Source: Bacteroidota bacterium (GTDB lineage: Bacteria > Bacteroidota > Bacteroidia > Chitinophagales > JADIYW01). From it: 64,000 nucleotides of DNA. The position numbers and the translations under genes were made by a program. Shown one piece after another: positions 25,516 through 34,374 of this stretch (within the stretch, counting starts at the first letter, position 1; each line of letters begins with the position of its first letter). Location: the NCBI GenBank assembly GCA_016705125.1, contig JADIYW010000028.1, forward strand, positions 62,001 to 126,000, given 5' to 3'. Under the pieces are notes generated by a model that made no database searches, was not told where the DNA came from, and was given only the letters and a program-made list of their open reading frames with translations.

Positions 25516-27132
25516 TTAAACTCCGTAAAGCGCTGCCTTTTGCTCCACTACCCTTTCGTCAGCTAAATATTCATCATAAGTCATCAATTTATCCAAAATA
25601 CCATTTGGTGTTAACTCAATAACTCTATTGGCAATGGTGTGCGTAAATTGATGATCGTGCGATGTAAATATCATAGAACCTTGAAAATCAATCAATCCAT
25701 TATTAATAGATGTAATAGATTCCAAGTCTAAATGGTTCGTAGGCTCATCCAAAATTAAAAAATTAGCCTCTTCCAGCATTGTTTTGGATATCATACACCT
25801 TACTTTTTCACCGCCCGACAAGACCTTACAGTTTTTTAAAGATTCTTCGCCTGAAAACAACATACGGCCTAAAAATCCTCTGATAAATGTTTCATCCTTT
25901 TCGGTTGAATATTGTCTTAGCCAATCAATTAGGCTCAAATCTTTATTAAAATATTCACTATTATCATTAGGAATATAAGACTTCGTAATGGTAATTCCCC
26001 ATTTCACATCTCCAGTTTTGGAAACAAGTTCGCTTGCCAACATCCTCAAAAATGCAGTAACTGCCAATTGATTTTTGGAAACCACTGTTATCTTATCTCC
26101 ACGATTCATTGTAAATGAAACTTTAGAGAAAAGCGGTTTGCCTTCCAATTCGTACGACAAATTAACCACATCCAATATCTGATCTCCAGCATCACGATTC
26201 TGTTTAAAGAAAATACCTGGGTAACGACGTGTACTTGCTTGCATTTCGTCAATATTAAGCTTTTCAAGCGCTTTTTTCCTTGAAGTAGCCTGTTTTGATT
26301 TAGATGCATTGGCTGAGAATCGAGCTATAAAATCCATCAATTCTGCACGTTTTGTTTCCGTTTTCTTATTCTTGTCTCCCCTTTGTTTCATCAACAATTG
26401 GCTTGTTTCATACCAAAAAGTATAATTACCAGTATATATAGAAATCTTTTTAAAATCAATATCAACCATGTGGGTACATACCATATCTAGAAAGTGCCTA
26501 TCATGCGAAACTACAATAACTGTATTTTTAAAATCCGCCAAAAAATTCTCTAACCATCCAATAGTGTTTATGTCCAAATCATTCGTAGGCTCATCAAGAA
26601 TTAAAATATCAGGGTTTCCAAATATTGCTTGAGCAAGAAGCACTTTAATTTTTTCGCTACCAGTTAGTTCCGACATTAAAATATCATGCTTAGCTTCAGC
26701 GACCCCTAAATTGCTTAATAATTCTGCAGCATCACTTTCAGCATTCCAACCATCCATTTCAGCAAAATCAGCTTCCAAATCTCCAACTCTTAATCCATCT
26801 GCATCGGTAAAATCTGCTTTAGCATAAATAGCATCCTTTTCCTTCATTATTTCATAAAGCTTACTATTCCCCATTATCACTGTCTCCAAAACTGGAAAAG
26901 TATCAAATGCAAAGTGATTTTGACTCAAAACCGACATCCTCTCCCCTGGTGTAATATCAATATTTCCGGTTGTGGATTCAATTTCACCAGAGAGTATCTT
27001 CAAAAAGGTAGATTTTCCTGCTCCATTGGCACCGATTACACCGTAGCAATTACCTTTGGTAAACTTAATATTTACATCTTCAAATAAAGTACGCTTTCCA
27101 AATTGGAGAGAAAGATTATTTACAGCTATCAT
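25516..27132 (-). CDS. ABC-F family ATPase (ribosome-associated)
   Basis: A 538-residue soluble protein with two ABC cassettes and no membrane domain. The first has Walker A GANGAGKS (34-41), signature LTGSEKIK and Walker B LILDEPTNDLD. The second has signature LSGGEKVR and Walker B LILDEPTNHLD, but its Walker A region (GDKITVVSKNQLAVTAFLRML, about residue 350) lacks the GxxxxGK(S/T) consensus. The linker (SKSKQATSRKKALEKL) is basic, as in translation-factor ABC-Fs such as YbiT. Predicted to act on ribosomes; resistance or housekeeping role cannot be decided. Confidence 0.9.
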   Translation of the reverse strand: MIAVNNLSLQFGKRTLFEDVNIKFTKGNCYGVIGANGAGKSTFLKILSGEIESTTGNIDITPGERMSVLSQNHFAFDTFPVLETVIMGNSKLYEIMKEKDAIYAKADFTDADGLRVGDLEADFAEMDGWNAESDAAELLSNLGVAEAKHDILMSELTGSEKIKVLLAQAIFGNPDILILDEPTNDLDINTIGWLENFLADFKNTVIVVSHDRHFLDMVCTHMVDIDFKKISIYTGNYTFWYETSQLLMKQRGDKNKKTETKRAELMDFIARFSANASKSKQATSRKKALEKLNIDEMQASTRRYPGIFFKQNRDAGDQILDVVNLSYELEGKPLFSKVSFTMNRGDKITVVSKNQLAVTAFLRMLASELVSKTGDVKWGITITKSYIPNDNSEYFNKDLSLIDWLRQYSTEKDETFIRGFLGRMLFSGEESLKNCKVLSGGEKVRCMISKTMLEEANFLILDEPTNHLDLESITSINNGLIDFQGSMIFTSHDHQFTHTIANRVIELTPNGILDKLMTYDEYLADERVVEQKAALYGV

Positions 27133-27226
27133 GAACTAAAATTTTGGGCAAAGGTAAAAAGAAAGAAATGGAATTTTGATGCTTTAATATAAATAAAACA
27201 AAAAATTTAAACATTAAAAAATAAAC

Positions 27227-27649
27227 CTATCTAAAAACAAGCGGCAATTTAAATTCCACTCTTACTGGCTTGCCATTTTGGGTACCTGGAATCCATTTTG
27301 GCATTCCTTCAATTACTTTAATTGCAATGGGATCCAAATAAGGATTAGATGATTTTTCAATTACAATATTACTTATTGAGCCATCTGGTTCTACAAAAAA
27401 CATTACATTTACTTTTCCACTTAAGCGATTCATTATCTTTAATTCGGCCATTACACTCTCAGATTTATAATTTATGTAATTGTATAATGCCTCAGTGCCT
27501 CCAGGATAAGATGGCATTGATGTGCCATTTTCATGTTTCAACTGACTAAATTTCAACAATTTAGCACCGTAAATATTTCCTCCTGCCAAACTAATTATCA
27601 ACAAAAGAAAATAAATTACATTCCTTTTATTTGAAATATTCCTTTTCAT
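27227..27649 (-). CDS. TonB C-terminal domain protein, short
   Basis: A 140-residue envelope protein: N-terminal hydrophobic segment (VIYFLLLIISLAGG) and a TonB/energy-transducer C-terminal domain from about residue 60: SGKVNVMFFVEPDGSISNIVIEKSSNPYLDPIAIKVIEGMPKWIPGTQNGKPVRVEFKLP. It lacks the long proline-rich spacer needed to cross the periplasm, so it may be periplasmic rather than a true energy transducer. Confidence 0.8.
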   Translation of the reverse strand: MKRNISNKRNVIYFLLLIISLAGGNIYGAKLLKFSQLKHENGTSMPSYPGGTEALYNYINYKSESVMAELKIMNRLSGKVNVMFFVEPDGSISNIVIEKSSNPYLDPIAIKVIEGMPKWIPGTQNGKPVRVEFKLPLVFR

Positions 27650-27750
27650 TCAGTTAATGTTTCCTTTTACAATATCAAATATACTTAAAATATAAAAGAA
27701 ATCAAAATAAAATTCAAAAAATATTAATATGAAAGGGAGTTTGAGGTTGT

Positions 27751-28698
27751 CTAACCTTCCACTATGGATTCATTTTTTTTCTTTTCCTTTTTCTTAAAAC
27801 CAAATGTTCTGGTCATATTGAATCCCAAATGTATGTCGCCTTTGAAAAAATTACCTGTAGTTTGTCTTATAAATCCAGACTCAAACATTGCTTGAGAATT
27901 AGTTAATTGAACCTGAAAAACGTGACCCCCTGTAAAATAATCAAAACCAATTGCCAATGAATTGTGGTATCCATTGTTTGGATTATCCTTTATTCGAGCA
28001 TAATACTCGGCGGTAATATTCATCTTTTTCATCACCTTAATACTTGACCCAAGTCCTACAGAAAATAGTGTGTTTTTGTCCGCTTTTGTTTCCACTAAAT
28101 TGTAATGGACTATTGTTGGCACTACTTGAAAGGAAAACCATTCACAAAATTTTCTTGCTATTATCAATTGTCCAGTATAAGAAATTCTTTGAGAGAAAAA
28201 CGTTGGTCTGGCGTCAGGGTAAAGGTTTTTACGCGTATCAAACGCGATTTCTGCAAATGCAACCGCAGTAATAGGCATCCCATGTTTTTTTTGTTCTAAT
28301 AATTTTCCCTTTGCATACAAATCAAATGTTTTTAGGTATGTACTTCTTCCTACTCCAACGGATAACTGATCTAGAATACCATATTGCAAACCTATTCTCA
28401 TTGATGCCTGATCGAGTCCAAAGAAATTTCGCCAGCCTTCATTTACCCTTCCAAATCGATGCGCGATATTAAACTCAAATACATTTTTACCCAACATCTC
28501 GGAACTTTGACCATTTATAAGTCTATTTCCTATAAAAGTACCATAAACAATCTCCTTTTTCTTTGACGATTCCTGCAAAGTATCTCCCTCTTCCACATTT
28601 AAAGAATCTGAAATATTATCAAGCTCATCTAATAATGAATCTTGAGCAAAGGTATTTAAACCTAAAAAAACAAATAAAAACGAATAAACTGCTTTCAA
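27751..28698 (-). CDS. DUF5777 outer-membrane beta-barrel-like protein
   Basis: A 315-residue exported protein. Signal peptide near YSFLFVFLGLNTFAQ; then an acidic stretch and a long beta-rich region. The DUF5777 pattern is visible: GTFIGNRLINGQSSEML, FEFNIAHRFGRVNEGWRNFFGLDQASMRIGLQYGI, GFDYFTGGHVFQVQLTNSQAMFESGF. It ends with FNMTRTFGFKKKEKKK. Located with YceI and a c-type cytochrome in the same direction, a repeated association in Bacteroidota. Function unknown; an outer-membrane role is likely. Confidence 0.82.
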   Translation of the reverse strand: MKAVYSFLFVFLGLNTFAQDSLLDELDNISDSLNVEEGDTLQESSKKKEIVYGTFIGNRLINGQSSEMLGKNVFEFNIAHRFGRVNEGWRNFFGLDQASMRIGLQYGILDQLSVGVGRSTYLKTFDLYAKGKLLEQKKHGMPITAVAFAEIAFDTRKNLYPDARPTFFSQRISYTGQLIIARKFCEWFSFQVVPTIVHYNLVETKADKNTLFSVGLGSSIKVMKKMNITAEYYARIKDNPNNGYHNSLAIGFDYFTGGHVFQVQLTNSQAMFESGFIRQTTGNFFKGDIHLGFNMTRTFGFKKKEKKKNESIVEG

Positions 28699-28725
28699 GA
28701 AACTACTATTTAAGAATTGAAAAGA

Positions 28726-29292
28726 TTATCTAACATAAGGTGTAAGGGTTGCATCAACCGTAATTTTTACATTTTTATTTAGCTTGGTAACATTATCAGC
28801 TGGAATTTTCACTCCATATTCAGTTACGTTTATCATAAATTCAGACTTTAAAATAATATTAGTTCCTTTCACTTCCACAGTTCCTTTCTGAGTTATTGTT
28901 TTTGAAACACCTTTAATGGTCATCTTTCCAGCAACTGTAACGTTATACTTGCCATCTTTTGCAAAGTTGACATCAGCTAAATTCGTGATTTTACCTTCAA
29001 AAGTTCCGTTCGGAAATGCTTCAGTATCTAACCACATTTTTTCATTAAAATGCTTTTGCATTGGACCGTTATCGAAAATATAATTTTTCATTACCACCTT
29101 AAATGCCATTGCACCAGTGGTTTTGTCCAATATAACCTGTACTTGCTTATTTGTCCCGGTTATGTCTTCCAAAGGAGCGTCAGAAAAGAAAGTAATTTTT
29201 CCACTATTCGTTAAAAATTTCGTACCGGTTTGGCCAAAAGCTATAGCCGAAAATCCAATAATAAGTAATAAAAAGGTTGTAATTTTTTTCAT
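28726..29292 (-). CDS. YceI family periplasmic protein
   Basis: A 188-residue protein with a signal peptide ending AIAFGQ. The YceI lipocalin-like barrel, which binds isoprenoid-type lipids in characterised members, is supported by the MQKHFNEKMWLDTEAFPNGTFEGKI and TVAGKMTIKGVSKTITQKGTVE segments. It lies between the cytochrome c gene (10 bases upstream) and DUF5777 (27 bases downstream), suggesting one unit. The true ligand is unknown. Confidence 0.9.
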   Translation of the reverse strand: MKKITTFLLLIIGFSAIAFGQTGTKFLTNSGKITFFSDAPLEDITGTNKQVQVILDKTTGAMAFKVVMKNYIFDNGPMQKHFNEKMWLDTEAFPNGTFEGKITNLADVNFAKDGKYNVTVAGKMTIKGVSKTITQKGTVEVKGTNIILKSEFMINVTEYGVKIPADNVTKLNKNVKITVDATLTPYVR

Positions 29293-29302
29293 AATATTTT
29301 AT

Positions 29303-29686
29303 TTAATTGTTTGGCAAACTGTCATTTACCCAAAATTCTACTTTTTTAATGTTGCAAATATCCAATTTTCTATCTCCTCTTGGCATTGGCAAAGCCCCAC
29401 CTTCTTGTTTCAAAGATTGTACCAATATATTAGGGTATTTTTTTTCAAATTCCACAATTTTTTCATACGAACCCAAATCGATGCCATCTCCACTTATTGG
29501 AGCATTTGATTCACTGTGACACCTATCGCATTTAGCTACAAAAATGGGTTGAATATCTCTCACAAAAAAAGCCTCAGTAACTATACAATCTTTTAAATAA
29601 TCCTCATAAAGTGTTTCTTCATTGTCAGAATAACATCCTACAAAAACAACAAAACATAGTAATAAAATAGGAATAAATATTTTCAT
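29303..29686 (-). CDS. Small lipoprotein c-type cytochrome
   Basis: A 127-residue protein read from the ATG at 29686, which puts a lipobox (VFVGC, Cys18) in place; the upstream ATG at 29701 adds only five residues. One haem-binding motif CDRCH (residues 53-57) and a possible Met ligand in ALPMPRG. It leads YceI and DUF5777 in the minus direction. Predicted to be membrane-anchored in the periplasm and to pass single electrons; partners unknown. Confidence 0.85.
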   Translation of the reverse strand: MKIFIPILLLCFVVFVGCYSDNEETLYEDYLKDCIVTEAFFVRDIQPIFVAKCDRCHSESNAPISGDGIDLGSYEKIVEFEKKYPNILVQSLKQEGGALPMPRGDRKLDICNIKKVEFWVNDSLPNN

Positions 29687-29720
29687 ATAAACGCTAAACA
29701 ATTATTTATCAAAAAAGTTT

Positions 29721-30161
29721 TTACTTAAAATAACAACGACTGATTTGGATCGTTCCAGGCAACATAAATGATTTATCGCCTTCGATATAACCATTATACT
29801 GTCCAACCAAGGCGGTTAAGTCCCCCACTTTTAAAGCTTCAGCTTTTTTGGTATTATTTTCATTTACACTTAAAGAAATTATATAATCTTTGCCATCATC
29901 AAAAAGGATTGTAATACTTGAGTCGCTTTTTTCAATTTTATGCACCACTCCACTTACTTCAATCACTTTTTCTAAATACTTTTCATTTCCATTTTGCGGA
30001 TCTTTTATAAATTCATCAATCATTGCACCAGCATCAATTGACAAATTAACGGCATAAGATTCAATAGACTTGACCGGTCTATACATTATTTTATAAATTA
30101 TAAACGCCGAGACAAGCCCAAGACCTAATCCAATTAATAATATTTTCAACCACTTATTCAT
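29721..30161 (-). CDS. OB-fold (tRNA_anti-like) membrane-anchored protein
   Basis: A 146-residue protein with one N-terminal transmembrane helix (LKILLIGLGLGLVSAFIIYKIMY) and a domain from about residue 55 resembling the tRNA_anti-like OB-fold family: VIEVSGVVHKIEKSDSSITILFDDG, VGDLTALVGQYNGYIEGDK. Despite the family name, this group is not known to bind tRNA in membranes. It lies in the minus-strand run between the cytochrome and RluA-type genes. Function unknown. Confidence 0.75.
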   Translation of the reverse strand: MNKWLKILLIGLGLGLVSAFIIYKIMYRPVKSIESYAVNLSIDAGAMIDEFIKDPQNGNEKYLEKVIEVSGVVHKIEKSDSSITILFDDGKDYIISLSVNENNTKKAEALKVGDLTALVGQYNGYIEGDKSFMLPGTIQISRCYFK

Positions 30162-30176
30162 ACTAAACTTATTTTA

Positions 30177-31220
30177 TCAAAGATTAAAATTTTTTGAATA
30201 ATTTTCCCACTTTTCTACTAATTCTTTGAAATTTTGTGGAATTGGCGTTTCAAATTTCAACCTTTCTCCCGAAATTGGATGATCAAACGCCAACGACTGC
30301 GCGTGTAAAGTGTGATATGGTACAATTTGAAAGCAATTGTCTATAAATTGCTTATATTTAGTAAAAATTGTACCTGCCATTACCCTGTCTCCACCATAAC
30401 TATAATCGTTGAACAAAGTATGTCCGATATACCTCATATGCACCCTGATTTGGTGAGTCCTTCCGGTCTCAAGCTTACAATTAACCAATGTTGTATAACC
30501 AAATCTTTTCAAAACTTCATAATGTGTAACAGCGTGCTTACCTTCATTGCCATCAGGAAAAACAGACATCAACTTTCGATTCCTATGGTCTCGCCCAATA
30601 TTGCCTTCAATTGTTCCTTTATCTTGTTCAAAATCTCCCCATACCAATCCTACATAAAGTCTATCTGTGGTTCGATTATAAAATTGTTTTGCAAGGTGAC
30701 TTAAGGCATAATCTGTTTTTCCAATAACCATCACTCCTGATGTATTTTTATCCAATCTATGCACAATTCCAGGGCGACTTGCACCATTTATTTGAGGTAA
30801 ATTGCTTAAATGATACAATAAACCATGAACCAAAGTACCTGTAAAATTGCCATGACCTGGGTGAACGACCAAACCCGCTTGCTTATTAAGCACCAATACT
30901 TCATCATCTTCATACAAAATATCCAAATCGATTTTTTCTGGCTCAACGGTGTATTCCAATGGTGGTTTTGAAAATACAATACTTACCTCATCAAATGGTC
31001 TTATTTTGTAATTCGGTTTTACGGCTTGTCCATTTACCAAAATACTGCCCGCTCTTGCAGCATTTTGAATCCTATTTCTACTTACTTTCTCAAGTCTATC
31101 AAATACGAACTTGTCAATCCTTAGCGACCCTTGACCCTTATCGGCAACAATTCGGTAATGCTCATAGAGGTCATCGCCTTCATCGCTTACAATATCTAAT
31201 TCTAAATCTTCCTCTTCCAT
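30177..31220 (-). CDS. rluD: RluA family pseudouridine synthase (RluD-like)
   Basis: A 347-residue cytoplasmic enzyme modifying uridines in large-subunit rRNA. The N-terminal S4 domain (RIDKFVFDRLEKVSRNRIQNAARAGSILVNG) is followed by the synthase domain with the catalytic Asp in GIVHRLDKNTSGVMVIGKT and GRTHQIRVHM toward the end. RluD is more likely than RluC by the S4 layout, but target positions are not readable. Start codon abuts the upstream mlaD stop, so translation may be coupled. Confidence 0.92.
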   Translation of the reverse strand: MEEEDLELDIVSDEGDDLYEHYRIVADKGQGSLRIDKFVFDRLEKVSRNRIQNAARAGSILVNGQAVKPNYKIRPFDEVSIVFSKPPLEYTVEPEKIDLDILYEDDEVLVLNKQAGLVVHPGHGNFTGTLVHGLLYHLSNLPQINGASRPGIVHRLDKNTSGVMVIGKTDYALSHLAKQFYNRTTDRLYVGLVWGDFEQDKGTIEGNIGRDHRNRKLMSVFPDGNEGKHAVTHYEVLKRFGYTTLVNCKLETGRTHQIRVHMRYIGHTLFNDYSYGGDRVMAGTIFTKYKQFIDNCFQIVPYHTLHAQSLAFDHPISGERLKFETPIPQNFKELVEKWENYSKNFNL

Positions 31221-31748
31221 TTATTCTTGTCCTCCTGTGCCTTTAGGTAAATCCATTATAACCTCCCCATTTTCATCTTTTATTTTTTCTAATTCGCCTC
31301 CTAATGAATCTAAAGCTTCAATTATCGTTGAGTCAATATTGATATCTATGTTTTTCAACATATTTTCCAGTGGATTAGTCGATTTTGAAACAAATACCTT
31401 ATCTCCACTTTTATAATTTTCTGTTTCAGTTGAAAACTCAATTTCAATCGTTTTCTTTCCAAAAAGTGTTTTTTGATTGGCAATAAAAACAGAATTGACA
31501 GGAATTTTAAAATCATTCGGAAACACCAAAGTGCCTATTACTTCAACTCCTTTTCTATCTACGTTTTTTAATTTGCCAACTTCAAGACCTTTATACATTA
31601 CATTAGCGCCATTTTTAAATCCCTTTGCATCTTCTAAAACAAGTAGAATTTCATAATCATTTTTTTCAAATAATGACTTACAAGAAGTAAAAAGCATTAT
31701 GGAACTTATGAATAGAATGCCTAATTTAACTTTATTAAATCGTTTCAT
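31221..31748 (-). CDS. MCE/MlaD family lipoprotein
   Basis: A 175-residue predicted lipoprotein: hydrophobic start ending LFTSC (lipobox Cys about residue 23). One MCE domain spans about residues 30-105: YEILLVLEDAKGFKNGANVMYKGLEVGKLKNV ... LFGKKTIEIEF. MCE proteins are the substrate-contacting part of Mla-type lipid transport. Here no MlaE permease or MlaF ATPase is adjacent, so it is an orphan. Acidic C-terminal tail. It lies between a hypothetical gene and rluD with no gaps. Confidence 0.82.
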   Translation of the reverse strand: MKRFNKVKLGILFISSIMLFTSCKSLFEKNDYEILLVLEDAKGFKNGANVMYKGLEVGKLKNVDRKGVEVIGTLVFPNDFKIPVNSVFIANQKTLFGKKTIEIEFSTETENYKSGDKVFVSKSTNPLENMLKNIDINIDSTIIEALDSLGGELEKIKDENGEVIMDLPKGTGGQE

Positions 31749-31750
31749 AA

Positions 31751-32155
31751 TTATTTGATTAAGATTCCTTTTTCAAAAAAATAGGGTAATGTAGTTAAAT
31801 TTTCAAAACAAATACTGCCTTTTACAAAAACATATTTTTTGTCATAAATTTGATTACCAATAAAAAAACTCACCCAAAATTCATTTGAAAAATCAACGAG
31901 GTCGGTTGAAATATCTTCAATTTTGGTAAATGAATCGCTTTCAACATCACCCAAAAACCACCTTAAAGTAGAAGTTTTTTTCTTCACTCCGTTTATTTCA
32001 CCATGACCAAACGAATTAATGATTACACCCGTTAATTCCTGCTCACTCATATTTAAAAAATAAGCAGTCCAAGTGGTATTTTTATCCTCCACACTGTCAG
32101 GAATTATGGCTATTCCCATTTCCTCCACTTTTTTAAATTCTATTTCTTTTAACAT
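31751..32155 (-). CDS. Conserved hypothetical protein
   Basis: A 134-residue soluble protein not recognised. Beta-rich, with segments WTAYFLNMSEQELTGVIINSFGHGEI and FSNEFWVSFFIGNQIYDKKYVFV suggesting a small sandwich fold. It overlaps the end of lipB by seven bases and precedes the MlaD gene by two bases, so it is probably co-expressed. No signal peptide. Its function cannot be inferred. Confidence 0.6.
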   Translation of the reverse strand: MLKEIEFKKVEEMGIAIIPDSVEDKNTTWTAYFLNMSEQELTGVIINSFGHGEINGVKKKTSTLRWFLGDVESDSFTKIEDISTDLVDFSNEFWVSFFIGNQIYDKKYVFVKGSICFENLTTLPYFFEKGILIK

Positions 32156-32847
32156 ATACTTATTTCAAATACGGTTTCAAAATTACGGATTATAAACTGT
32201 TTTACAAGATTTTCGTCTATCTTTTCCCCTAATTCTTGTTGAATGGAGGTTACACCCTTATCGCTAATGCCACAAGGCACTATCATTTTATAAAAATCTA
32301 AATCCGTATTTATATTTAATGCAAAACCGTGCATGGTTATCCAACGACTGGTTCGCACACCAAAAGCACATATTTTGCGTGCACTTTTCGGATTATTTGC
32401 ATCTATCCACACACCAGTTACCTTATCAATTCGTTCGCCAATAATTCCAAATTGAGCTAAAGTTAGGATAATGACTTCTTCCAAACTACGCATATACCAA
32501 TTTATATCCAATTTAAAATCTTCTAAATCAAAAATTGGGTACCCTACGCATTGGCCAATACCGTGAAATGTAATATCTCCTCCTCGATTACTTTTAAAAA
32601 AATCTATTTTTTTTTCGCTCAAAATTTGTTTTGACAATAATAAATGGTTTTCGTTTCCATTTTTTCCTATGGTAAAAACGCTCGGATGGCTACATAAAAT
32701 GAGGTGATGCAAAACGCCATCAGTGGGCAAATCGTTAGCCGATTTGTGCAATTTGCTTTGAATTTTCTGATTAAACAAATCCGTTTGAAAATCCCAAGCT
32801 TTCTGATAATCAATTAGCCCAAGGTCAATAAGCCTTGCCTGTTTCAT
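32149..32847 (-). CDS. lipB: Lipoyl(octanoyl) transferase
   Basis: Transfers octanoyl from acyl carrier protein to lipoyl domains. 232 residues. Family motifs: HHLILCSHPSVFTIGK, SNRGGDITFHGIGQCVGYPIFDL, then ARKICAFGVRTSRWITMHGFALNIN with the catalytic Lys, and IVPCGISDKGVTS with the catalytic Cys. Overlaps the next gene by seven bases and ends three bases after the isomerase gene, forming a tight run. Confidence 0.94.
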   Translation of the reverse strand: MKQARLIDLGLIDYQKAWDFQTDLFNQKIQSKLHKSANDLPTDGVLHHLILCSHPSVFTIGKNGNENHLLLSKQILSEKKIDFFKSNRGGDITFHGIGQCVGYPIFDLEDFKLDINWYMRSLEEVIILTLAQFGIIGERIDKVTGVWIDANNPKSARKICAFGVRTSRWITMHGFALNINTDLDFYKMIVPCGISDKGVTSIQQELGEKIDENLVKQFIIRNFETVFEISIC

Positions 32848-32849
32848 TA

Positions 32850-33845
32850 TTAAAGCGGATTAGCGGCTAATGAGCCTTTCAATTTGTTGATAACATCAAT
32901 TTCGGCTGTATCAAACCCATTCATTACGCCTAAATACTGTGAAATCCAATCTACAAAATGGATTAAATAAAAAGTGCGTTCGATATTGCTTTCGCCTTTT
33001 GAATGTATTTCAAAAATCCCAGCGCAATAGGGTTCTATCACTTCTTTCAAAAATTCCATTCGTTCCTGATTACGAATGAAATCGGATTCATTTCTTAAAA
33101 AAACTGCTTTTACATTTGGATAATTTCCTCTCCAACCTACCAACTCGTTATGGTTCATTTCAGGTATTACATGATGCCAACAAAGCATTTTTGAGTTTTC
33201 GTTTATTTGTTGCCTAAATCGTATGCCTACGCCTTCATACGAGGCATCAGAATAAATTACCGGAATTGAATCTTTCAAATCAATGGCCATTTGATTGGCC
33301 AATGTTTTAATTTCGTGTTGTTCGGACAATAATAAAGCAGCACTTTTTTCCAATTTAATTTTGAAATCGGCATTGATTAAACCAAGTCCATTTAAAACAT
33401 AAAACAACTGAACAAAACTGTAAGCAAAACACGAACGTGGTGGCATACCACCATCAATAACTATATAATCATAGTTATTTTCTTTTGCAAAATCCAAAAT
33501 AGCACCACCAGATGTAATGCAAATGATTTTACCAGCCTTGTCTTTCGCTTTTCGCAAAACTTCCAAAGTTTCTTCTGTGTTTCCGCTATAAGAGCAAATA
33601 ATGACCAAAGATTTTTCACCAATATAAGCAGGCAAACTATAATCTTTATTAACCAAAATTGGAATAGATAATTCGTCGGCTACAATTTGGGAGAAAATAG
33701 TGCCGCCAATACCCGAACCACCTAAGCCCGAAATAAAGATATGGTTAAAAGATACTGAACTTGAATTTATTTGGGCGCTTTCTCCTATTTCAATTGCTCT
33801 TTTTATCTGATTAGGAAAGTTTTCGATTAATTGTTCCATTTGCAT
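32850..33845 (-). CDS. Bifunctional phosphoglucose/phosphomannose isomerase-type SIS protein
   Basis: A 331-residue double-SIS protein. The first SIS motif is ISGLGGSGIGGTI (38-50) and the second site holds ICSYSGNTEETLE. A C-terminal bact-PGI-like region includes CWHHVIPEMNHNELVGW and IEVLNKL-type helices. Family members interconvert glucose-6-phosphate and fructose-6-phosphate, and in some cases mannose-6-phosphate. No classical pgi lies in the window. It starts the lipB-MlaD-rluD run. Confidence 0.85.
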   Translation of the reverse strand: MQMEQLIENFPNQIKRAIEIGESAQINSSSVSFNHIFISGLGGSGIGGTIFSQIVADELSIPILVNKDYSLPAYIGEKSLVIICSYSGNTEETLEVLRKAKDKAGKIICITSGGAILDFAKENNYDYIVIDGGMPPRSCFAYSFVQLFYVLNGLGLINADFKIKLEKSAALLLSEQHEIKTLANQMAIDLKDSIPVIYSDASYEGVGIRFRQQINENSKMLCWHHVIPEMNHNELVGWRGNYPNVKAVFLRNESDFIRNQERMEFLKEVIEPYCAGIFEIHSKGESNIERTFYLIHFVDWISQYLGVMNGFDTAEIDVINKLKGSLAANPL

Positions 33846-34006
33846 AAAAAAAATAATTTTTACAAAAAAAACAAATTTTTCTCATATTTTAGCCATAAAT
33901 GACCATAAATAATAAAAATTAACGTTCAAATTATATGCAATTTTTTATGTTAATATTTTCAAACCTTCAAAAAACATCGTTAGAATTGTTTTTTAAATTA
34001 TTGTAA

Positions 34007-34366
34007 ATGAGCACAAAAAAAACAGGAACAGATGGTGAGCAATTTGCAAAAAAATTCCTTTTAGAAAAGGGTTATACGGTCTTATTTGAAAATTGGAGAC
34101 ACAAACGAAGCGAAATAGATATCATTGCAAAAATGGATGATATTTGTGTTTTTGTAGAAGTAAAAACCCGCAAAAACAATCATTATGGAACACCTGAAAC
34201 ATTTGTAGATGACAAAAAAATGGAAAAAATGAATGAAGCAGCGGAAGCCTTTTTATTGCTCTATCCTCATTTTAAGGAACTTCGTTTTGACATTATAAGC
34301 ATTACAAATAATTCCAATAATACGCCAGAAATAGCACATTTTATTGATGCTTTTTATTTTTATTAG
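34007..34366 (+). CDS. YraN family (UPF0102) endonuclease-like protein
   Basis: A 119-residue PD-(D/E)xK-fold protein. Core motif: RSEIDIIAKMDDICVFVEVKTR with Glu36, Asp38, Glu51 and Lys53. Often encoded with ribosome maturation genes elsewhere; here stands alone on the plus strand. The 161-base AT-rich region before it presumably holds its promoter and that of the divergent isomerase run. Biological substrate unknown. Confidence 0.88.
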   Translation: MSTKKTGTDGEQFAKKFLLEKGYTVLFENWRHKRSEIDIIAKMDDICVFVEVKTRKNNHYGTPETFVDDKKMEKMNEAAEAFLLLYPHFKELRFDIISITNNSNNTPEIAHFIDAFYFY

Positions 34367-34374
34367 GAAATAAA

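Noticed and set aside
31221..31748. Full Mla lipid transport operon
   Set aside because: Only the MCE lipoprotein is present; no permease, ATPase or periplasmic carrier is adjacent.
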